Positions 42,456-53,195 of a stretch of DNA of 64,000 nucleotides are shown piece by piece. A model generated the notes under the pieces. It made no database searches, was not told the DNA's origin, and worked only from the letters and a program-made list of their open reading frames with translations. The number at the start of each line of letters is the position of its first letter. Positions within the stretch are counted from its first letter, which is position 1. Position numbers and translations under genes: made by a program. The stretch comes from Candidatus Amarolinea dominans (GTDB taxonomy: Bacteria; Chloroflexota; Anaerolineae; SSC4; Amarolineaceae): assembly GCA_016719785.1 (NCBI GenBank), contig JADJYJ010000018.1:62001-126000 (forward strand), read 5' to 3'.

Positions 42456-43785
42456 TCAGGATTGGGTGGCGATTGGCAGGGTAAAGGTAAAGGTGCTGCC
42501 GCGGCCCGGCTCGCTGCTGGCGGTGACCGTGCCGCCATGCGCCAGCACCAGTTGTTTGACGATCGCCAGCCCCAGCCCGGCCCGGCCGGTCTGGCTGCTG
42601 TGCAGGCGGTCGGCGCGGTAGAAGCGGTCGAAGACGTGCGGCAGATGTTCGGGCGCGATGCCGCTACCGGTGTCATGGACCGCGACCCGCACGCTTGCTG
42701 CCTCAGGCTGCGCCGTCACCGTAATGACGCCGCCGGCCGGTGTGTGGGCAAAGGCATTTTGCAGCAGGTTACGCAGCACCTGTCCCACGCGCTCACGATC
42801 CGCGTCCACCTGGGGCAGATCGCTCGGCAGGTCCACCAACAGAGTGACACCCTTCGCATCGGCTGGTGGCCGCAGCATGCCCATCGCCTGCTCGACCAGC
42901 CCGACCAGCGCCACAGGTTGTCGCATCAGCGTCAGGCGTCCGGCTTCTGCCTGCGCCAACTCTTGCAGGTCGGCCACCAGGCGGCTGAGCAGCATCGTCT
43001 CCTCGTACAAGCTGTCCACCAACGCCCCATCAGTGCTCACCAGGCCATCGCGTGCCGCGTCCAAATAGCCGCGCAGATTGGTCAACGGGGTGCGCAGCTC
43101 ATGCGCCACGTCGTTGACCATATTGCGCCGCAGTTGTTCCTGCTGGCTGAGGCTGCCAGCCATCGCGTTGAACGCATGCGCCAGTTGCCAGATTTCATCG
43201 TCTGTTTCAACTTGCACCCGTGTACTGAGATCGCCCTTTTCCATGCGGCGGGCGGCGGTCGTCAGGCGCTGCACCGGCCGCAAGATGCGACCGGATAGCA
43301 CCAGCGTGACCGCCACCGCGGCCAGGCCGGCCAGCAGCGCACTCAGCAGCAGCGAGCGGTTGAGCGCGGAGAGGAAGGCGGTATCGGCCTCGCGTGGGCC
43401 GGTCAGCGGGCCGAGGTAGAGGGAACCGACGCGTGTGCCGCCGGCCACCATGATCGCGGCCGGCGGCGGCCAGTTGCCATGCACCGGTTGACCGATCAGC
43501 GCCCGCTCAGAATCGGCCACCACACGATCGCGCTGATCGGTCACCACGACGCGTTCATCGGTGAACTGCGCCAGACGGTCCACTTCGGCCTGGGCGTCGC
43601 TCCAGCCCTGGTTGACCGTAAAGGAGCGTGCCAAAACGAAGGCGAAGCGCCGATTGGTCGAGGTGCCGCCGCTTTCAACGTAGCGTTGAAATTCACCGGT
43701 CGTGCGCTGGCGCGCCACAATGGCCGTCACGCTGATCGCAATCAGCACGACGAGGATGATGGCAAGCAGCAGACGCACGCGCAGG

Positions 43786-43796
<11 letters not shown>
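42456..43796 (-). CDS. Sensor histidine kinase
   Basis: 446 aa from ATG 43796. Membrane helix LLLAIILVVLIAISVTAIVA, an extracytoplasmic sensor part (about 30-165), a second helix (LLLSALLAGLAAVAVTLVLS), HAMP (RILRPVQRLTTAARRMEKGD), HisKA with the phospho-accepting His (VNDVAHELRTPLTNLRGYL), and a HATPase domain with N box NLLQNAFAHTP, G1 DTGSGIAPEHL and G2 GLGLAIVKQL. All catalytic motifs are intact. Its start lies inside the end of the response-regulator gene, so the pair is coupled. The ligand is unknown. Confidence 0.93.
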
Positions 43797-44481
<685 letters not shown>

Positions 44482-44684
44482 CTGGGACTTATTTCCGGAT
44501 TCGTGTGGCGTGCGGGCTTTTTCGCCTGGAGTTGTCGTCGGGGTATCTGGGCGGCCAATACTGACAGGGGAGCGTAGCCAGTAGCCACGCCCCCCTGCGG
44601 TTTATGCGAACAATGGGATGTTTTTGGCGACCCAACCGGTGTCAGGGGCGTTCGGCAGGTCGCCTTTTATCCGCTGACCTCCGG

Positions 44685-45227
44685 TCAGGACGATGTGCCT
44701 GTGGCCGGAGCCAAAGGAGTGGTGGTTGACGGGGCAAACAGCCCGCCGCCAAAACCATGCATGCCGCCGCGGTGACCACGTCCGCCGAAGCCGCCCCTGG
44801 GCATGTAGCCCTGGGCCAGCCCCTGCAGGAGCCAGTCAGCCTGTGCTTGCGTCATGGCGCCATCCTTGACAGCCTGCGCAATCTGATCCTTCATTGCCTG
44901 CGTGCGGGCAGCGTCAATCGCGTCCTGCACCTTCTGAATGTCCACACCCTGCGCGGTTGCAACTTCCTGCAACGTCTTGCCGCTGTGCAGTTGTTCGAAG
45001 AGCTGCGTCGGCGTCAGATTGAGCGCCGCGGCCGTCGCATCGAAGGTGGCCGTGGAGCCATCACAGCCGAAGCCGAAGCCATGGCCAAATCTATAGCCGT
45101 TCGGCACGGTTGGGGTTGTCGCCGCCGGCGGGGTGACCGTCTGCGCCAGCGCCCCGCCTGCCGTCACGACGCCGATTGCCACGACGAGCGCCAAAACGCC
45201 CATCACCATCACGATTTTCTTGATCAT
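44685..45227 (-). CDS. Small secreted Gly/His-rich protein
   Basis: 180 aa. A Sec signal peptide is clear (IVMVMGVLALVVAIGVVTAG, cleavage at ALA-Q). The middle holds two helical repeats of the kind seen in DUF2680-like proteins: LNLTPTQLFEQLHSGKTLQE and DGAMTQAQADWLLQGLAQG. The tail is rich in Gly, Arg and His (PRGGFGGRGHRGGMHGFGGG) and could bind metal. Function unknown. It lies upstream of and on the same strand as the two-component system. Confidence 0.7.
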   Translation of the reverse strand: MIKKIVMVMGVLALVVAIGVVTAGGALAQTVTPPAATTPTVPNGYRFGHGFGFGCDGSTATFDATAAALNLTPTQLFEQLHSGKTLQEVATAQGVDIQKVQDAIDAARTQAMKDQIAQAVKDGAMTQAQADWLLQGLAQGYMPRGGFGGRGHRGGMHGFGGGLFAPSTTTPLAPATGTSS

Positions 45228-45349
45228 CTATGAACCTCCTGGGTCATGTCTCTGAACGGAAGCGGTCGGGGAATCAGCAACCGTCAGTTCAAGTGTAGCA
45301 GGGGGCTGTTAAGATTTAGTAAAGGAAAAGTTGGGATGGTGTTGTATGC

Positions 45350-45413
45350 TGCAAGCGGGAATAGACTTCACTTTTCCGCCTAAGGGGTCAGGCGCAATTC
45401 GTGCCCGCTTGCA
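45350..45413 (+). repeat. 64-bp hairpin repeat, copy 2
   Basis: A perfect 10-bp outer stem TGCAAGCGGG/CCCGCTTGCA extends to about 16 bp with one or two mismatches (TATGC.../...GTATA). The inner hairpin CGCCT/AGGCG is conserved while its loop differs from copy 1 at 3539-3602. It lies in the 45228-45631 spacer, upstream of the promoter at 45550. Confidence 0.75.
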
Positions 45414-45506
45414 GTATATGCTGCAAAAACATTTCCTCTGGACAACCTTGATTCATTGACCCAATTTTACCCCGCTCGCAAGCCCAGGTCAAGCTTTGTG
45501 AAAGCG

Positions 45507-45537
45507 CAAGTTGGCAAGTTGGCAAGTTGGCAAGTTA
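45507..45537 (+). repeat. 8-bp tandem repeat CAAGTTGG
   Basis: Nearly four copies of CAAGTTGG. The same word occurs in the palindromic segment at 58660-58673, so both may belong to one repeat family. Confidence 0.6.
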
Positions 45538-45549
45538 GAAACCGGGACA

Positions 45550-45579
45550 TTGACAGGGACGCGTCACCGATGTTATACT
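45550..45579 (+). promoter_or_regulatory. Predicted promoter of the large secreted protein
   Basis: A perfect TTGACA (45550-45555) and TATACT (45574-45579) are spaced by 18 bases, 53 bases before the ATG at 45632. Confidence 0.65.
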
Positions 45580-45631
45580 GCGCCCAGGTTCCGTATCGGT
45601 TGCCCGCCTCTGTCCCGAAAGGAGAGATCTC

Positions 45632-48600
45632 ATGAACCACCCATTATCTGCGAGTCGCCTGCTATCGGCTCTGTTTCTGCTGATGGCCGCGTGCCTGGCT
45701 GCAACAACCGGCTCACCACTGCGTTCGGCCGCCGCCCCTCCACCTCCGCCACACATGCTGACGCCGCCTCTGGAGGAAAGTCCGTTTCGCGTCACGGGTC
45801 CATCCGTCACAATGCCATCAGACGGCCTTCTACCTGATGATTTGACTGCCACCAGTAAAATCGTTTTTCAATCGTACCGCGACAACAATTGGGAAATCTA
45901 CGTGGCGCGGGGCAATGGCGGCTATCCCGTGCGTCTGACCTATGACGCGGCCCCCGACCTGGCGCCTCGCTTGAGTCCGGCCGCGCTGCAAGTCGCGTTC
46001 ACGTCACGGCGCACCGGCACTTACGAAATTTTCGTGGCAAACGTGAACGGCAGCAACCTGCGGCAAGTCACGCCCAATGGTGGGGATGACGCGGGCGCAG
46101 CCTGGTCATTTGATGGAACTCGTTTTGTGTACGAGAGCTATGTCAACGGCCAGTGGGATGTATTTGTCATAAACGTAGATGGCAGCAACCCACAACGCCT
46201 GACCAATTCGCCAGACTACGATGGTACGGCCGCCTGGTCGCCCGATGGGACAAAAATCGCCTTCACGTCGCGCCGAAGCGGCGAGCTGGGAGTCTGGGTG
46301 ATGAACGCGGACGGCAGTGGGCAGACGCGGCTTTCGACACAGCCTTCGGCTGAAAATCCTGCCTGGTCGCCTGATGGGACGAGAATTGCCTATGACGCGG
46401 ACAGCGACGGCGATACCTGGCACGAAATCTGGGTCATGAACGCCAATGGCAGCAATCCACGGCGTCTGTATCGTCCTGAGGATGAGAAGACGGATGCCTG
46501 GGTTGGCAGTTGGTCGCCGGACGGTCGCTATATCGCTTTCATGTACATCTCCTGGATCGAATATGAGGGCCAATGGTATTGGACGAGTTCGCGGCTCAGG
46601 GCGCTGGATAGCGTTCAATTCTGGGCGCCGCCAACCGGTCTTGGCAGCGGTGTTCGCGACTGGCGCCCCGACTGGCAAGGGCTTGATCTGACCGCGCCCA
46701 CGTCGAGCGTGCTGCCGCTTCCGTCACAATCCCCCTACGCGTTCACCGTTCGCTGGTCTGGCAGCGATCAAGGCCGCTCGGGCATCTTGAACTACGTGGT
46801 ACAGGTGAAGGATAATGACAATGGGTGGAATGTCTGGCAAGACAGGGTAACAGCCACGTCGGCTGTTTTCATCGGGGACGGCGGTCATGTGTATAGTTTC
46901 CGCAGCCAGGCGAACGATCGTGCTGAAAATACCGAAGACTGGCCGACCATGCCCGACGCAATCACAACGGTAGAAGCATTGGCGCCGGTCACTTCCGTTG
47001 ATCCCCTACCCGTTTACCGGCGCAATGGTAGTGTCATTAGCTGGAGCGGCACTGATCCGGGAGGCTCTGGAATTCATACGTACGATGTCCAGTATCAATT
47101 GCTGAGCCATTCCGATGAATCGCTTAGTCCGGATGCATGGACTAACTGGCTGGTTGGCACAACAAGCCCCGCAACGTTATTCACCGGAATACCTGGTCGA
47201 ACCTATGCGTTTCGCTCGCGCGGGCTTGATCGCGCGCACAACCAGGAAGAATGGCCTCCAGGAAACGGCGATGCAAGTACAACGATGTACACGTGGGCAA
47301 TCATCGGCACAGTAAAAGACAACCGTGGTGTGCCGATCGTTAACGCAACGATCACAACCATGCCCAGGGCGTTCAGAGGATTCGTTAGTGATGAAAACGG
47401 TCGCTTTCAAACCTATGTTGACGAAACCAATCCATTATATGCCGTTTCGTGGAATAAGGCGGATTATGGTGTCCTGCCAACCACCAATTACAACAGTTTT
47501 CGCGATGTCACACTCGAAGCGATATTGCCACCGCCCGACCAATCCATGGGCAATGGAAGTTTCGAGGCGCAAAATCTGGCGCCCTGGCAAACTTCGACAG
47601 AGTTGCCCGCTGCGTTAGCGTCACAGCAGCACATCGGGGAGAAAGCCGCCCTATTGGGCTGCTCGCCTTTACAACTCTCGGCTCCCCACCGCATCTCTGC
47701 AAACTCCGCAAACCCAGCGTACCCATCTATGGAGATGGACAGCAGTGGTGTCCTACACGTCGTGTGGATGGAAAGTGCCAATTCTATCAGCGAGGTCTCT
47801 TATGTACAGCGTCGTCCAGATGGTTCATGGTCAACCGTAACTAATGTCTCAAATACACCGGGATCAGCACTGCAGCTACAAATGGCACTCGATCATCACG
47901 GTGGTACCCACGTTGTCTGGACTGAGGCCGCAAATAATCGAGTCGCAATTTATTATAAGGCCAGATCCCCGGCGGGTGTCTGGGGTGCCACAGAGAACGC
48001 ATTGCTAGCCGCGAACCTGCCCGATGCCTCATCGCCGCAGTTGGCAGTGGCGCCCAATGGAACGATCCATCTGGTGTGGTTTTCCAGCACCACTACTTAC
48101 AATGATGCCTTCTATGCCTATCGTGGTACGGACGGCGGCTGGTCTGCTGTTCAGAATATCTCTCAGACATATGGGTCTGGACATGAGATGAAGATCGCGT
48201 TGGCGGCGAATGGCTCTCTCCATGTTGCGTGGAATGACACTGGTGAGAGTGGTTATTTTTCTGTTTATTATCGCCAGCGACGCAGCGATGGGCAGTGGCT
48301 GCCAGTGCAAAAAGTGTCAACGAATTCGATGTCACATGCCCATCCCTTTGATATGTCGGTTGATTTTGAGACAACAGTCCACCTTGTGTGGGCGCAGAGC
48401 GGGGGCAATCTCATATACACGAAACGCTGGGTTAACCAGGATTGGCTACCGCCAGTCGCAATCACAAATGCAACGGTGATGTCTTATCCTGCCATTGTAG
48501 CCGATCGGTCCGGCGTCGCTCATGTCGTTTGGCCTAGCTCTAATAATGGGGTGTTCAGAGTGTATTACATGCGCCAGGATGGTGCGAACTCGTGGACTAC

Positions 48601-49609
48601 GCCGGTTGCGATTTCCGAATCACAACCGGTTGACTACTTTCCTATTGGCATCACGCAAGATCAACAGGATCATCTCCATGTCATTTGGTTGGGGAGTTTC
48701 GCAGACACTTTGCATCTTTATTACGTGCGACAGGATGATGAAGGGGCTTGGGCCGCGCCGCTCGCAGCGTCACCTGGCAATTATGACGTCAGAGAGCATG
48801 TGCTAAGGATAGATTCGTCAGGTGCAGCTAACCTTGTTTGGTCGGATAGTTTACAGAACGACCTGTTTTACACGGGCGCGCCTCTCGCCACTCAGACCGG
48901 TAATGCCACCCTGAGCCAGACGGTTACGGTGCCTGTCACCATGACGACAGCGACGCTTTCCTTCTTCTACAAATTGGGCGCGACGGCGCCGGCCGGAGAT
49001 CGTTGGCTAAGTGTAACGGCCAACGATGGCATCAACACCACAACGATCTTCTCGACAACCAACCCCGCCGCCGAGTGGACTCATCGCTGGTTTGGCCCCT
49101 TGCCCTGGACCGGCAAGACTGTCACCCTGAGCTTCAATCTGCACGAAACTGCCGGGCGCCCCTGCGCGTGGGCTTACCTGGATGACGTGAGTCTCGGCTC
49201 AGCCTACCCCGATCTGTGGCTTAGCCTGGCAGGCCCTGCCAGCACAACCCCAGGCGCCACGTTGATTTACACCATGACCTACGGCAACCGCGGCGGCGCC
49301 ACAGCCGCCGGCGTGACGATAAGCGACACGCTGCCCGCCGGCCTGACCTTCATTCGTGCCAACCCGCCGCCAAACGCAGGGACGCCCGCGCTGACCTGGA
49401 ATCTCGGCAACCTGGCGGCGCGCAGCGGACCGTTCACGATCATGATTGAAGCGCGGGTGCCCCCCACCGCTACTACGGGTAGCCTGATCAACCTCGCGAC
49501 CGCGGCTACCATCACGCCGGAGATCGAGCAAGGTAACAACACCGCCGCGATGACAACCACTCTGACCAGCAAGATCTTTCTACCAATCTACGTGCGCACC
49601 AGGCGATAA
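45632..49609 (+). CDS. Large secreted beta-propeller/DUF11 protein
   Basis: 1325 aa. Start supported by AAAGGAGAG. Signal peptide LLSALFLLMAACLAATTGSP. Domains: PD40/TolB-like propeller repeats (about 65-350: DGTRFVYESY, WSPDGTKIAFTSR, WSPDGTRIAYDAD); two fibronectin-like/VCBS-type segments (SVLPLPSQSPYAFTVRWSGS, VDPLPVYRRNGSVISWSGTD); a carboxypeptidase-regulatory-like domain (IIGTVKDNRGVPIVNATI); about 20 kDa of BNR-like repeats (GVLHVVWMES, GTHVVWTEA, GVAHVVWPSS); and a DUF11 domain (TPGATLIYTMTYGNRGG). It ends IFLPIYVRTRR, a tail common on Chloroflexota secreted proteins. Probably a surface or extracellular binding protein. The middle third is more AT-rich. Confidence 0.8.
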   Translation: MNHPLSASRLLSALFLLMAACLAATTGSPLRSAAAPPPPPHMLTPPLEESPFRVTGPSVTMPSDGLLPDDLTATSKIVFQSYRDNNWEIYVARGNGGYPVRLTYDAAPDLAPRLSPAALQVAFTSRRTGTYEIFVANVNGSNLRQVTPNGGDDAGAAWSFDGTRFVYESYVNGQWDVFVINVDGSNPQRLTNSPDYDGTAAWSPDGTKIAFTSRRSGELGVWVMNADGSGQTRLSTQPSAENPAWSPDGTRIAYDADSDGDTWHEIWVMNANGSNPRRLYRPEDEKTDAWVGSWSPDGRYIAFMYISWIEYEGQWYWTSSRLRALDSVQFWAPPTGLGSGVRDWRPDWQGLDLTAPTSSVLPLPSQSPYAFTVRWSGSDQGRSGILNYVVQVKDNDNGWNVWQDRVTATSAVFIGDGGHVYSFRSQANDRAENTEDWPTMPDAITTVEALAPVTSVDPLPVYRRNGSVISWSGTDPGGSGIHTYDVQYQLLSHSDESLSPDAWTNWLVGTTSPATLFTGIPGRTYAFRSRGLDRAHNQEEWPPGNGDASTTMYTWAIIGTVKDNRGVPIVNATITTMPRAFRGFVSDENGRFQTYVDETNPLYAVSWNKADYGVLPTTNYNSFRDVTLEAILPPPDQSMGNGSFEAQNLAPWQTSTELPAALASQQHIGEKAALLGCSPLQLSAPHRISANSANPAYPSMEMDSSGVLHVVWMESANSISEVSYVQRRPDGSWSTVTNVSNTPGSALQLQMALDHHGGTHVVWTEAANNRVAIYYKARSPAGVWGATENALLAANLPDASSPQLAVAPNGTIHLVWFSSTTTYNDAFYAYRGTDGGWSAVQNISQTYGSGHEMKIALAANGSLHVAWNDTGESGYFSVYYRQRRSDGQWLPVQKVSTNSMSHAHPFDMSVDFETTVHLVWAQSGGNLIYTKRWVNQDWLPPVAITNATVMSYPAIVADRSGVAHVVWPSSNNGVFRVYYMRQDGANSWTTPVAISESQPVDYFPIGITQDQQDHLHVIWLGSFADTLHLYYVRQDDEGAWAAPLAASPGNYDVREHVLRIDSSGAANLVWSDSLQNDLFYTGAPLATQTGNATLSQTVTVPVTMTTATLSFFYKLGATAPAGDRWLSVTANDGINTTTIFSTTNPAAEWTHRWFGPLPWTGKTVTLSFNLHETAGRPCAWAYLDDVSLGSAYPDLWLSLAGPASTTPGATLIYTMTYGNRGGATAAGVTISDTLPAGLTFIRANPPPNAGTPALTWNLGNLAARSGPFTIMIEARVPPTATTGSLINLATAATITPEIEQGNNTAAMTTTLTSKIFLPIYVRTRR

Positions 49610-49685
49610 ATTCCAACGCTAGCCCTGCCAATGAACACCGCCCTTTGATCAATGACGGTTGAGCCCCCGACTCAGCCGTCGCGTT

Positions 49686-49748
49686 GGGCTCCCCTTCTCC
49701 CCTTCTCCCCTTCTCCCCTTCTCCCCTTCTCCCCTTCTCCCCTTCTCC
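49686..49748 (+). repeat. 8-bp tandem repeat CCCCTTCT
   Basis: About seven to eight copies in the intergenic region before the CorC-type gene. It is fully pyrimidine on the plus strand, so it could slip or form triplex DNA. Confidence 0.75.
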
Positions 49749-49758
49749 TCTGCTATGG

Positions 49759-49764
49759 TATAAT
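49759..49764 (+). promoter_or_regulatory. Predicted -10 box of the CorC-type gene
   Basis: A perfect TATAAT, 40 bases before the chosen ATG (49805). The -35 region falls in the pyrimidine repeat and shows no consensus. Confidence 0.4.
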
Positions 49765-49804
49765 AGCGCCGTTGCTTGCCCATCCCTGTTGCTCTATTGA
49801 ACTA

Positions 49805-51133
49805 ATGGATACTGGATTCTCCTTTTTCTTCCCACGCTTGCTGGCCGTAGCGGCCCTGGTTGCGGCTAACGGCTTCTTTGTCGCGGTTGAATTTGCCCTG
49901 GTGACGGCGCGCCGCGGGCGGCTGGAGGCTCAGGCGGGCGCCAATAATGAGGCTGTGCGCACGGTATTGAAGATGCAGAACGATACCGATCTCTACATCG
50001 CCGCTGCGCAGCTCGGCATCACGATTGCCAGCCTGGCCCTGGGCTGGATTGGCGATGTCACCATCGCGCAGATGGTCGAGCCTGGAATCTCGCACCTGGT
50101 TGGCGCACGTTGGGGCGAAGGCGTCGCCATCGGCATCGGCACGGTGGTCTCGTTTTCCCTGGTGACCTTCATCCACATCGTGCTCGGCGAACAGGCGCCC
50201 AAAACCTTTGCCATTCGCAACCCGGAACGCGCCGCGTTGATGTCTGCCCGCATCATGGACGCATTCACGCGCATCTTTCGTCCTGTCATCTGGCTGCTGG
50301 ACGGCGCCACCACGCTGGTGCTACGTCTCTTTGGCGTCGCAGGCGCCAGCGGGCATCACTCGGTCTACTCGGCGGACGAGCTAAAAATGCTGGTGCGCGA
50401 GAGTCAGGCTGAGGGCGTGCTGGAACAGACGCAAGAAGAGATGCTGGTGCGCGTGTTCGAGTTTGGCGAACGCGATGTCAGTGAGGCGATGATCCAGCGT
50501 ACCGACATCGTGGGCATCGAACGGGCCGCCACGCTCGATGATCTGTTGCACGTCTTCAGCGTCGCGCGCCACTCCCGCTTCCCGGTCTACGGTGGCGACC
50601 TGGACAACATCGTGGGGGTGGTGGCGATGAAAGATGTCCTGATGGCCCTGGCCGTGGGGCCGCAGGCACGCACGCGCACCCTGGCCGAACTGGGCATCAT
50701 CCATCCGGCCCACTTTGTCCCTGACAGCCGCAAAGTAGGTGACCTGTTCAACGAGATGCGCAAACAGAAAATTGGCATGGCGATTGTGATTGACGAATAC
50801 GGCGGCACGGCCGGCATCGTCACCGTGGAAGAGTTGGTGGAAGAGGTGGTGGGCCGAGTCACCGATGAGTGGGTGACGGACGAGTCCACCGTCGTCACGG
50901 TGGCCGCAGGCGTGTTCGAGGTCAGTGCGCAGGCGCGCGTGGACGACATCAACGCCCAGTTGGGACTCGACCTGCCGGAGCTGGACGACTACGAGACACT
51001 GGCCGGCTTCATCCTCTATCAGTTGCACCACATTCCGCACGCCGGCGAGGAAATCAGCTACGACAACGTACACTTCACCGTCCTGCAGATGCGCGGGCCG
51101 AAGATCGAGAAGGTGCGCGTAGCGAGACAATAG
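49805..51133 (+). CDS. CNNM/CorC (HlyC/CorC, UPF0053) family transport protein
   Basis: 442 aa from ATG 49805; no good ribosome-binding site is visible, so the start is approximate. DUF21 membrane domain (VAANGFFVAVEFALVTARRG ... LGIVHIVLGEQAPKTFAI-type block FIHIVLGEQAPKTFAI). CBS pair (VFEFGERDVSEAMIQRTDIV ... VGVVAMKDVLMALA; MAIVIDEYGGTAGIVTVEEL). C-terminal CorC/HlyC domain (VDDINAQLGLDLPELDDYET). Family members affect Mg2+/Co2+ export or tolerance. It lies 8 bp before the methyltransferase gene but is probably unrelated to restriction-modification. Confidence 0.9.
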   Translation: MDTGFSFFFPRLLAVAALVAANGFFVAVEFALVTARRGRLEAQAGANNEAVRTVLKMQNDTDLYIAAAQLGITIASLALGWIGDVTIAQMVEPGISHLVGARWGEGVAIGIGTVVSFSLVTFIHIVLGEQAPKTFAIRNPERAALMSARIMDAFTRIFRPVIWLLDGATTLVLRLFGVAGASGHHSVYSADELKMLVRESQAEGVLEQTQEEMLVRVFEFGERDVSEAMIQRTDIVGIERAATLDDLLHVFSVARHSRFPVYGGDLDNIVGVVAMKDVLMALAVGPQARTRTLAELGIIHPAHFVPDSRKVGDLFNEMRKQKIGMAIVIDEYGGTAGIVTVEELVEEVVGRVTDEWVTDESTVVTVAAGVFEVSAQARVDDINAQLGLDLPELDDYETLAGFILYQLHHIPHAGEEISYDNVHFTVLQMRGPKIEKVRVARQ

Positions 51134-51141
51134 CAGGTGGA

Positions 51142-52371
51142 ATGATGTTATCAACCAGAGAAGAACAACGAGTTGTCTTGTACGCGACCACGGATGAGCC
51201 GACCGTGTCGAGCAGCGTAACGCCGGATACGCCGTTGAGTGAGTTGAATCTGAACTGGCACGAGCGTGATTTACCCGAAAAATTGCGTACGCGCCATGTT
51301 CATCGCCTGCATCCCTATCTCGGTAAATACATCCCGCAATTGGTCGAGGTATTTCTCAGAAAGTATTTCAGCCCAGGGCAGACAGTGCTCGATCCATTTT
51401 CAGGTTCAGGCACCACGTTGGTGCAGGCCAACGAGCTGGGCGTCAACGCCATTGGCTATGACGTCTCGGCTTTCAATGCGCTCCTGGCCACAGCAAAAAC
51501 CAAGCATTACGATCTAAAAATTGTGCGCCAGGAGATCCTGGACATTCTGAACGCTTCACAACAGGTCACTCAGACCAGCAGCTTGCAGCTCTCCTTGTGG
51601 AGCGCAACTGGCAACGGTAACGGACATGGGCCGGTTTCATCCAGTGGCTATCTTCAGCGCTGGTTTGCGCCGCAGGCGCTAAAAGAATTGCTGGCTTACC
51701 GCGATCTGATTCAGAATTATCGGAATCAGGAGATTCTGAAAATCATCCTTTCACGGTCGGCACGGTCGGCGCGGTTGACTACTCATTTCGACCTGGATTT
51801 TCCGAAGGCTCCACAGACAGAGCCGTACTGGTGCTACAAGCACAGCCGCACCTGTATGCCCACAACGACGGCCTATCAATTCTTGAAGCATTACAGCCTG
51901 GACACCATAGCTCGATTAGAGGAATTCGCGGGCCAACGTACCGACGCAACTGTGATCATCAAGCACGAAGATAGCCGGTTGGCCGATATTCCTCCTATAG
52001 ATGGTGTCATTACCAGCCCACCGTATGTCGGCTTGATTGATTATCACGAACAGCATCGCTATGCCTATGAACTGCTCCGACTTCAGGATAAGAGTGAGTC
52101 AGAAATTGGCGCGGCTAAGCGAGGCTCCAGTCAAAAGGCGCAACGCACCTACCAGGAGTCCATTGCAGAGGTTTTCCGCCGCGCCTGTGGAGCCATGCCG
52201 GCAGGTGGTATCTTGATCGTCGTGGCCGGCGACAAATTCGGGCTGTATGATGAAATTGCCAGGCTGTGTGGGGTTGAAGTCGAGGCCGTGCTCAAGCGCC
52301 ATGTGAACCGCCGTACCGGACGACGATCGAGCGAATTCTACGAATCGGTGTTTGTGTGGCGAAAACCGTGA
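51142..52371 (+). CDS. Type II DNA methyltransferase (N4-cytosine/N6-adenine class)
   Basis: 409 aa. AdoMet-binding motif I is VLDPFSGSGTTLVQANELG (about residue 85). The catalytic motif IV SPPYVGLIDYHEQHRYAYEL (about 290) with SPPY marks an amino-methyltransferase, N4mC or N6mA. The middle part, about 120-280, is the likely target-recognition region. ATG 51142 or 51145 both follow AGGTGG. An endonuclease gene starts 16 bp downstream, giving a restriction-modification pair. The target sequence cannot be read from the protein. Confidence 0.88.
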   Translation: MMLSTREEQRVVLYATTDEPTVSSSVTPDTPLSELNLNWHERDLPEKLRTRHVHRLHPYLGKYIPQLVEVFLRKYFSPGQTVLDPFSGSGTTLVQANELGVNAIGYDVSAFNALLATAKTKHYDLKIVRQEILDILNASQQVTQTSSLQLSLWSATGNGNGHGPVSSSGYLQRWFAPQALKELLAYRDLIQNYRNQEILKIILSRSARSARLTTHFDLDFPKAPQTEPYWCYKHSRTCMPTTTAYQFLKHYSLDTIARLEEFAGQRTDATVIIKHEDSRLADIPPIDGVITSPPYVGLIDYHEQHRYAYELLRLQDKSESEIGAAKRGSSQKAQRTYQESIAEVFRRACGAMPAGGILIVVAGDKFGLYDEIARLCGVEVEAVLKRHVNRRTGRRSSEFYESVFVWRKP

Positions 52372-52387
52372 GTCCGTGGAGACATCA

Positions 52388-53149
52388 ATGAATCCGAACA
52401 CGCACCAGGCGGTTTATGACCTGCTCAAGAATTTTGCACAGCAGTCATTCAAGCGATATGGCGTAAAAGAAATCGAAGAACTCAAACGGGCCTACCCATT
52501 TCATAAGCTATTCCTGGACGATGCAGGCTTGATCGCAGCCAAACGAGAGCGTTCCGCCGTGACGAAGATGGGAATGTTACTATTCCCTCGTCTGGCGAAA
52601 TGCATCGCGAGCGAGCATTATCAGCAAGTGGCTGTGGAGCACAAGATCGAGGGCCTTCTCAGAAAGTCTGCGACAGACGCGATTGCGAGAATTGCCCGCG
52701 AACTGCGGTCAGGTCAGCGCCGTCCCAACCACGCGGCCGAACTGGCCGAAGTCCTGCGTGTTGATGACGATAGCGACCACGAGACGGTAAAAGTGCGAGT
52801 TATCGCGGATCTTTTCATCGGCGATTTCGGCACAGGCCCGCTCTTCGTTGAGATCAAGACATCAAAGCCAAACCTGGATATCGGCGCCCAAACAAAACAG
52901 AAGATGCTAACATTCTTAGCATTGCGCTCTCAGGACAACCCACAGGCCTACCTCGCTTTCCCATACAACCCCTATTCGACGCGGGCAAACTACAAACACG
53001 GCATGACCAAGAAGATCATGGATGTGCGGGATGAAATACTGATTGGGGAGGAATTCTGGGATACAATAGGCAGCACGGGGACATTCAATCAACTGCTTGA
53101 AGTGATCGAGGAAGTGGGCAGCGTTCTGCGCAAAGAGCGCGAGCTGTAG
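52388..53149 (+). CDS. Type II restriction endonuclease, TdeIII-like
   Basis: 253 aa. I see a PD-(D/E)xK-like core: DLFIGDFGTGPLFVEIKTSK, where the Asp and the E-x-K are spaced as in restriction nucleases. The surroundings (FAQQSFKRYGVKEIEEL at the N-terminus, AYLAFPYNPYSTRANY in the middle) recall the TdeIII family, some of which cut GGNCC. The family name is from memory and only moderately sure; the nuclease role is strengthened by the methyltransferase gene just upstream. GGAG precedes the ATG. Confidence 0.65.
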   Translation: MNPNTHQAVYDLLKNFAQQSFKRYGVKEIEELKRAYPFHKLFLDDAGLIAAKRERSAVTKMGMLLFPRLAKCIASEHYQQVAVEHKIEGLLRKSATDAIARIARELRSGQRRPNHAAELAEVLRVDDDSDHETVKVRVIADLFIGDFGTGPLFVEIKTSKPNLDIGAQTKQKMLTFLALRSQDNPQAYLAFPYNPYSTRANYKHGMTKKIMDVRDEILIGEEFWDTIGSTGTFNQLLEVIEEVGSVLRKEREL

Positions 53150-53195
53150 GAACCCGACCAGCGTCTGTAGGCGACCGAATCCAGAGGAAACTCTT

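Noticed and set aside
44671..44690. Terminator CTGACC/GGTCAG at the end of the small secreted protein gene
   Set aside because: The 6-bp stem overlaps the stop codon and is not followed by a U-run.
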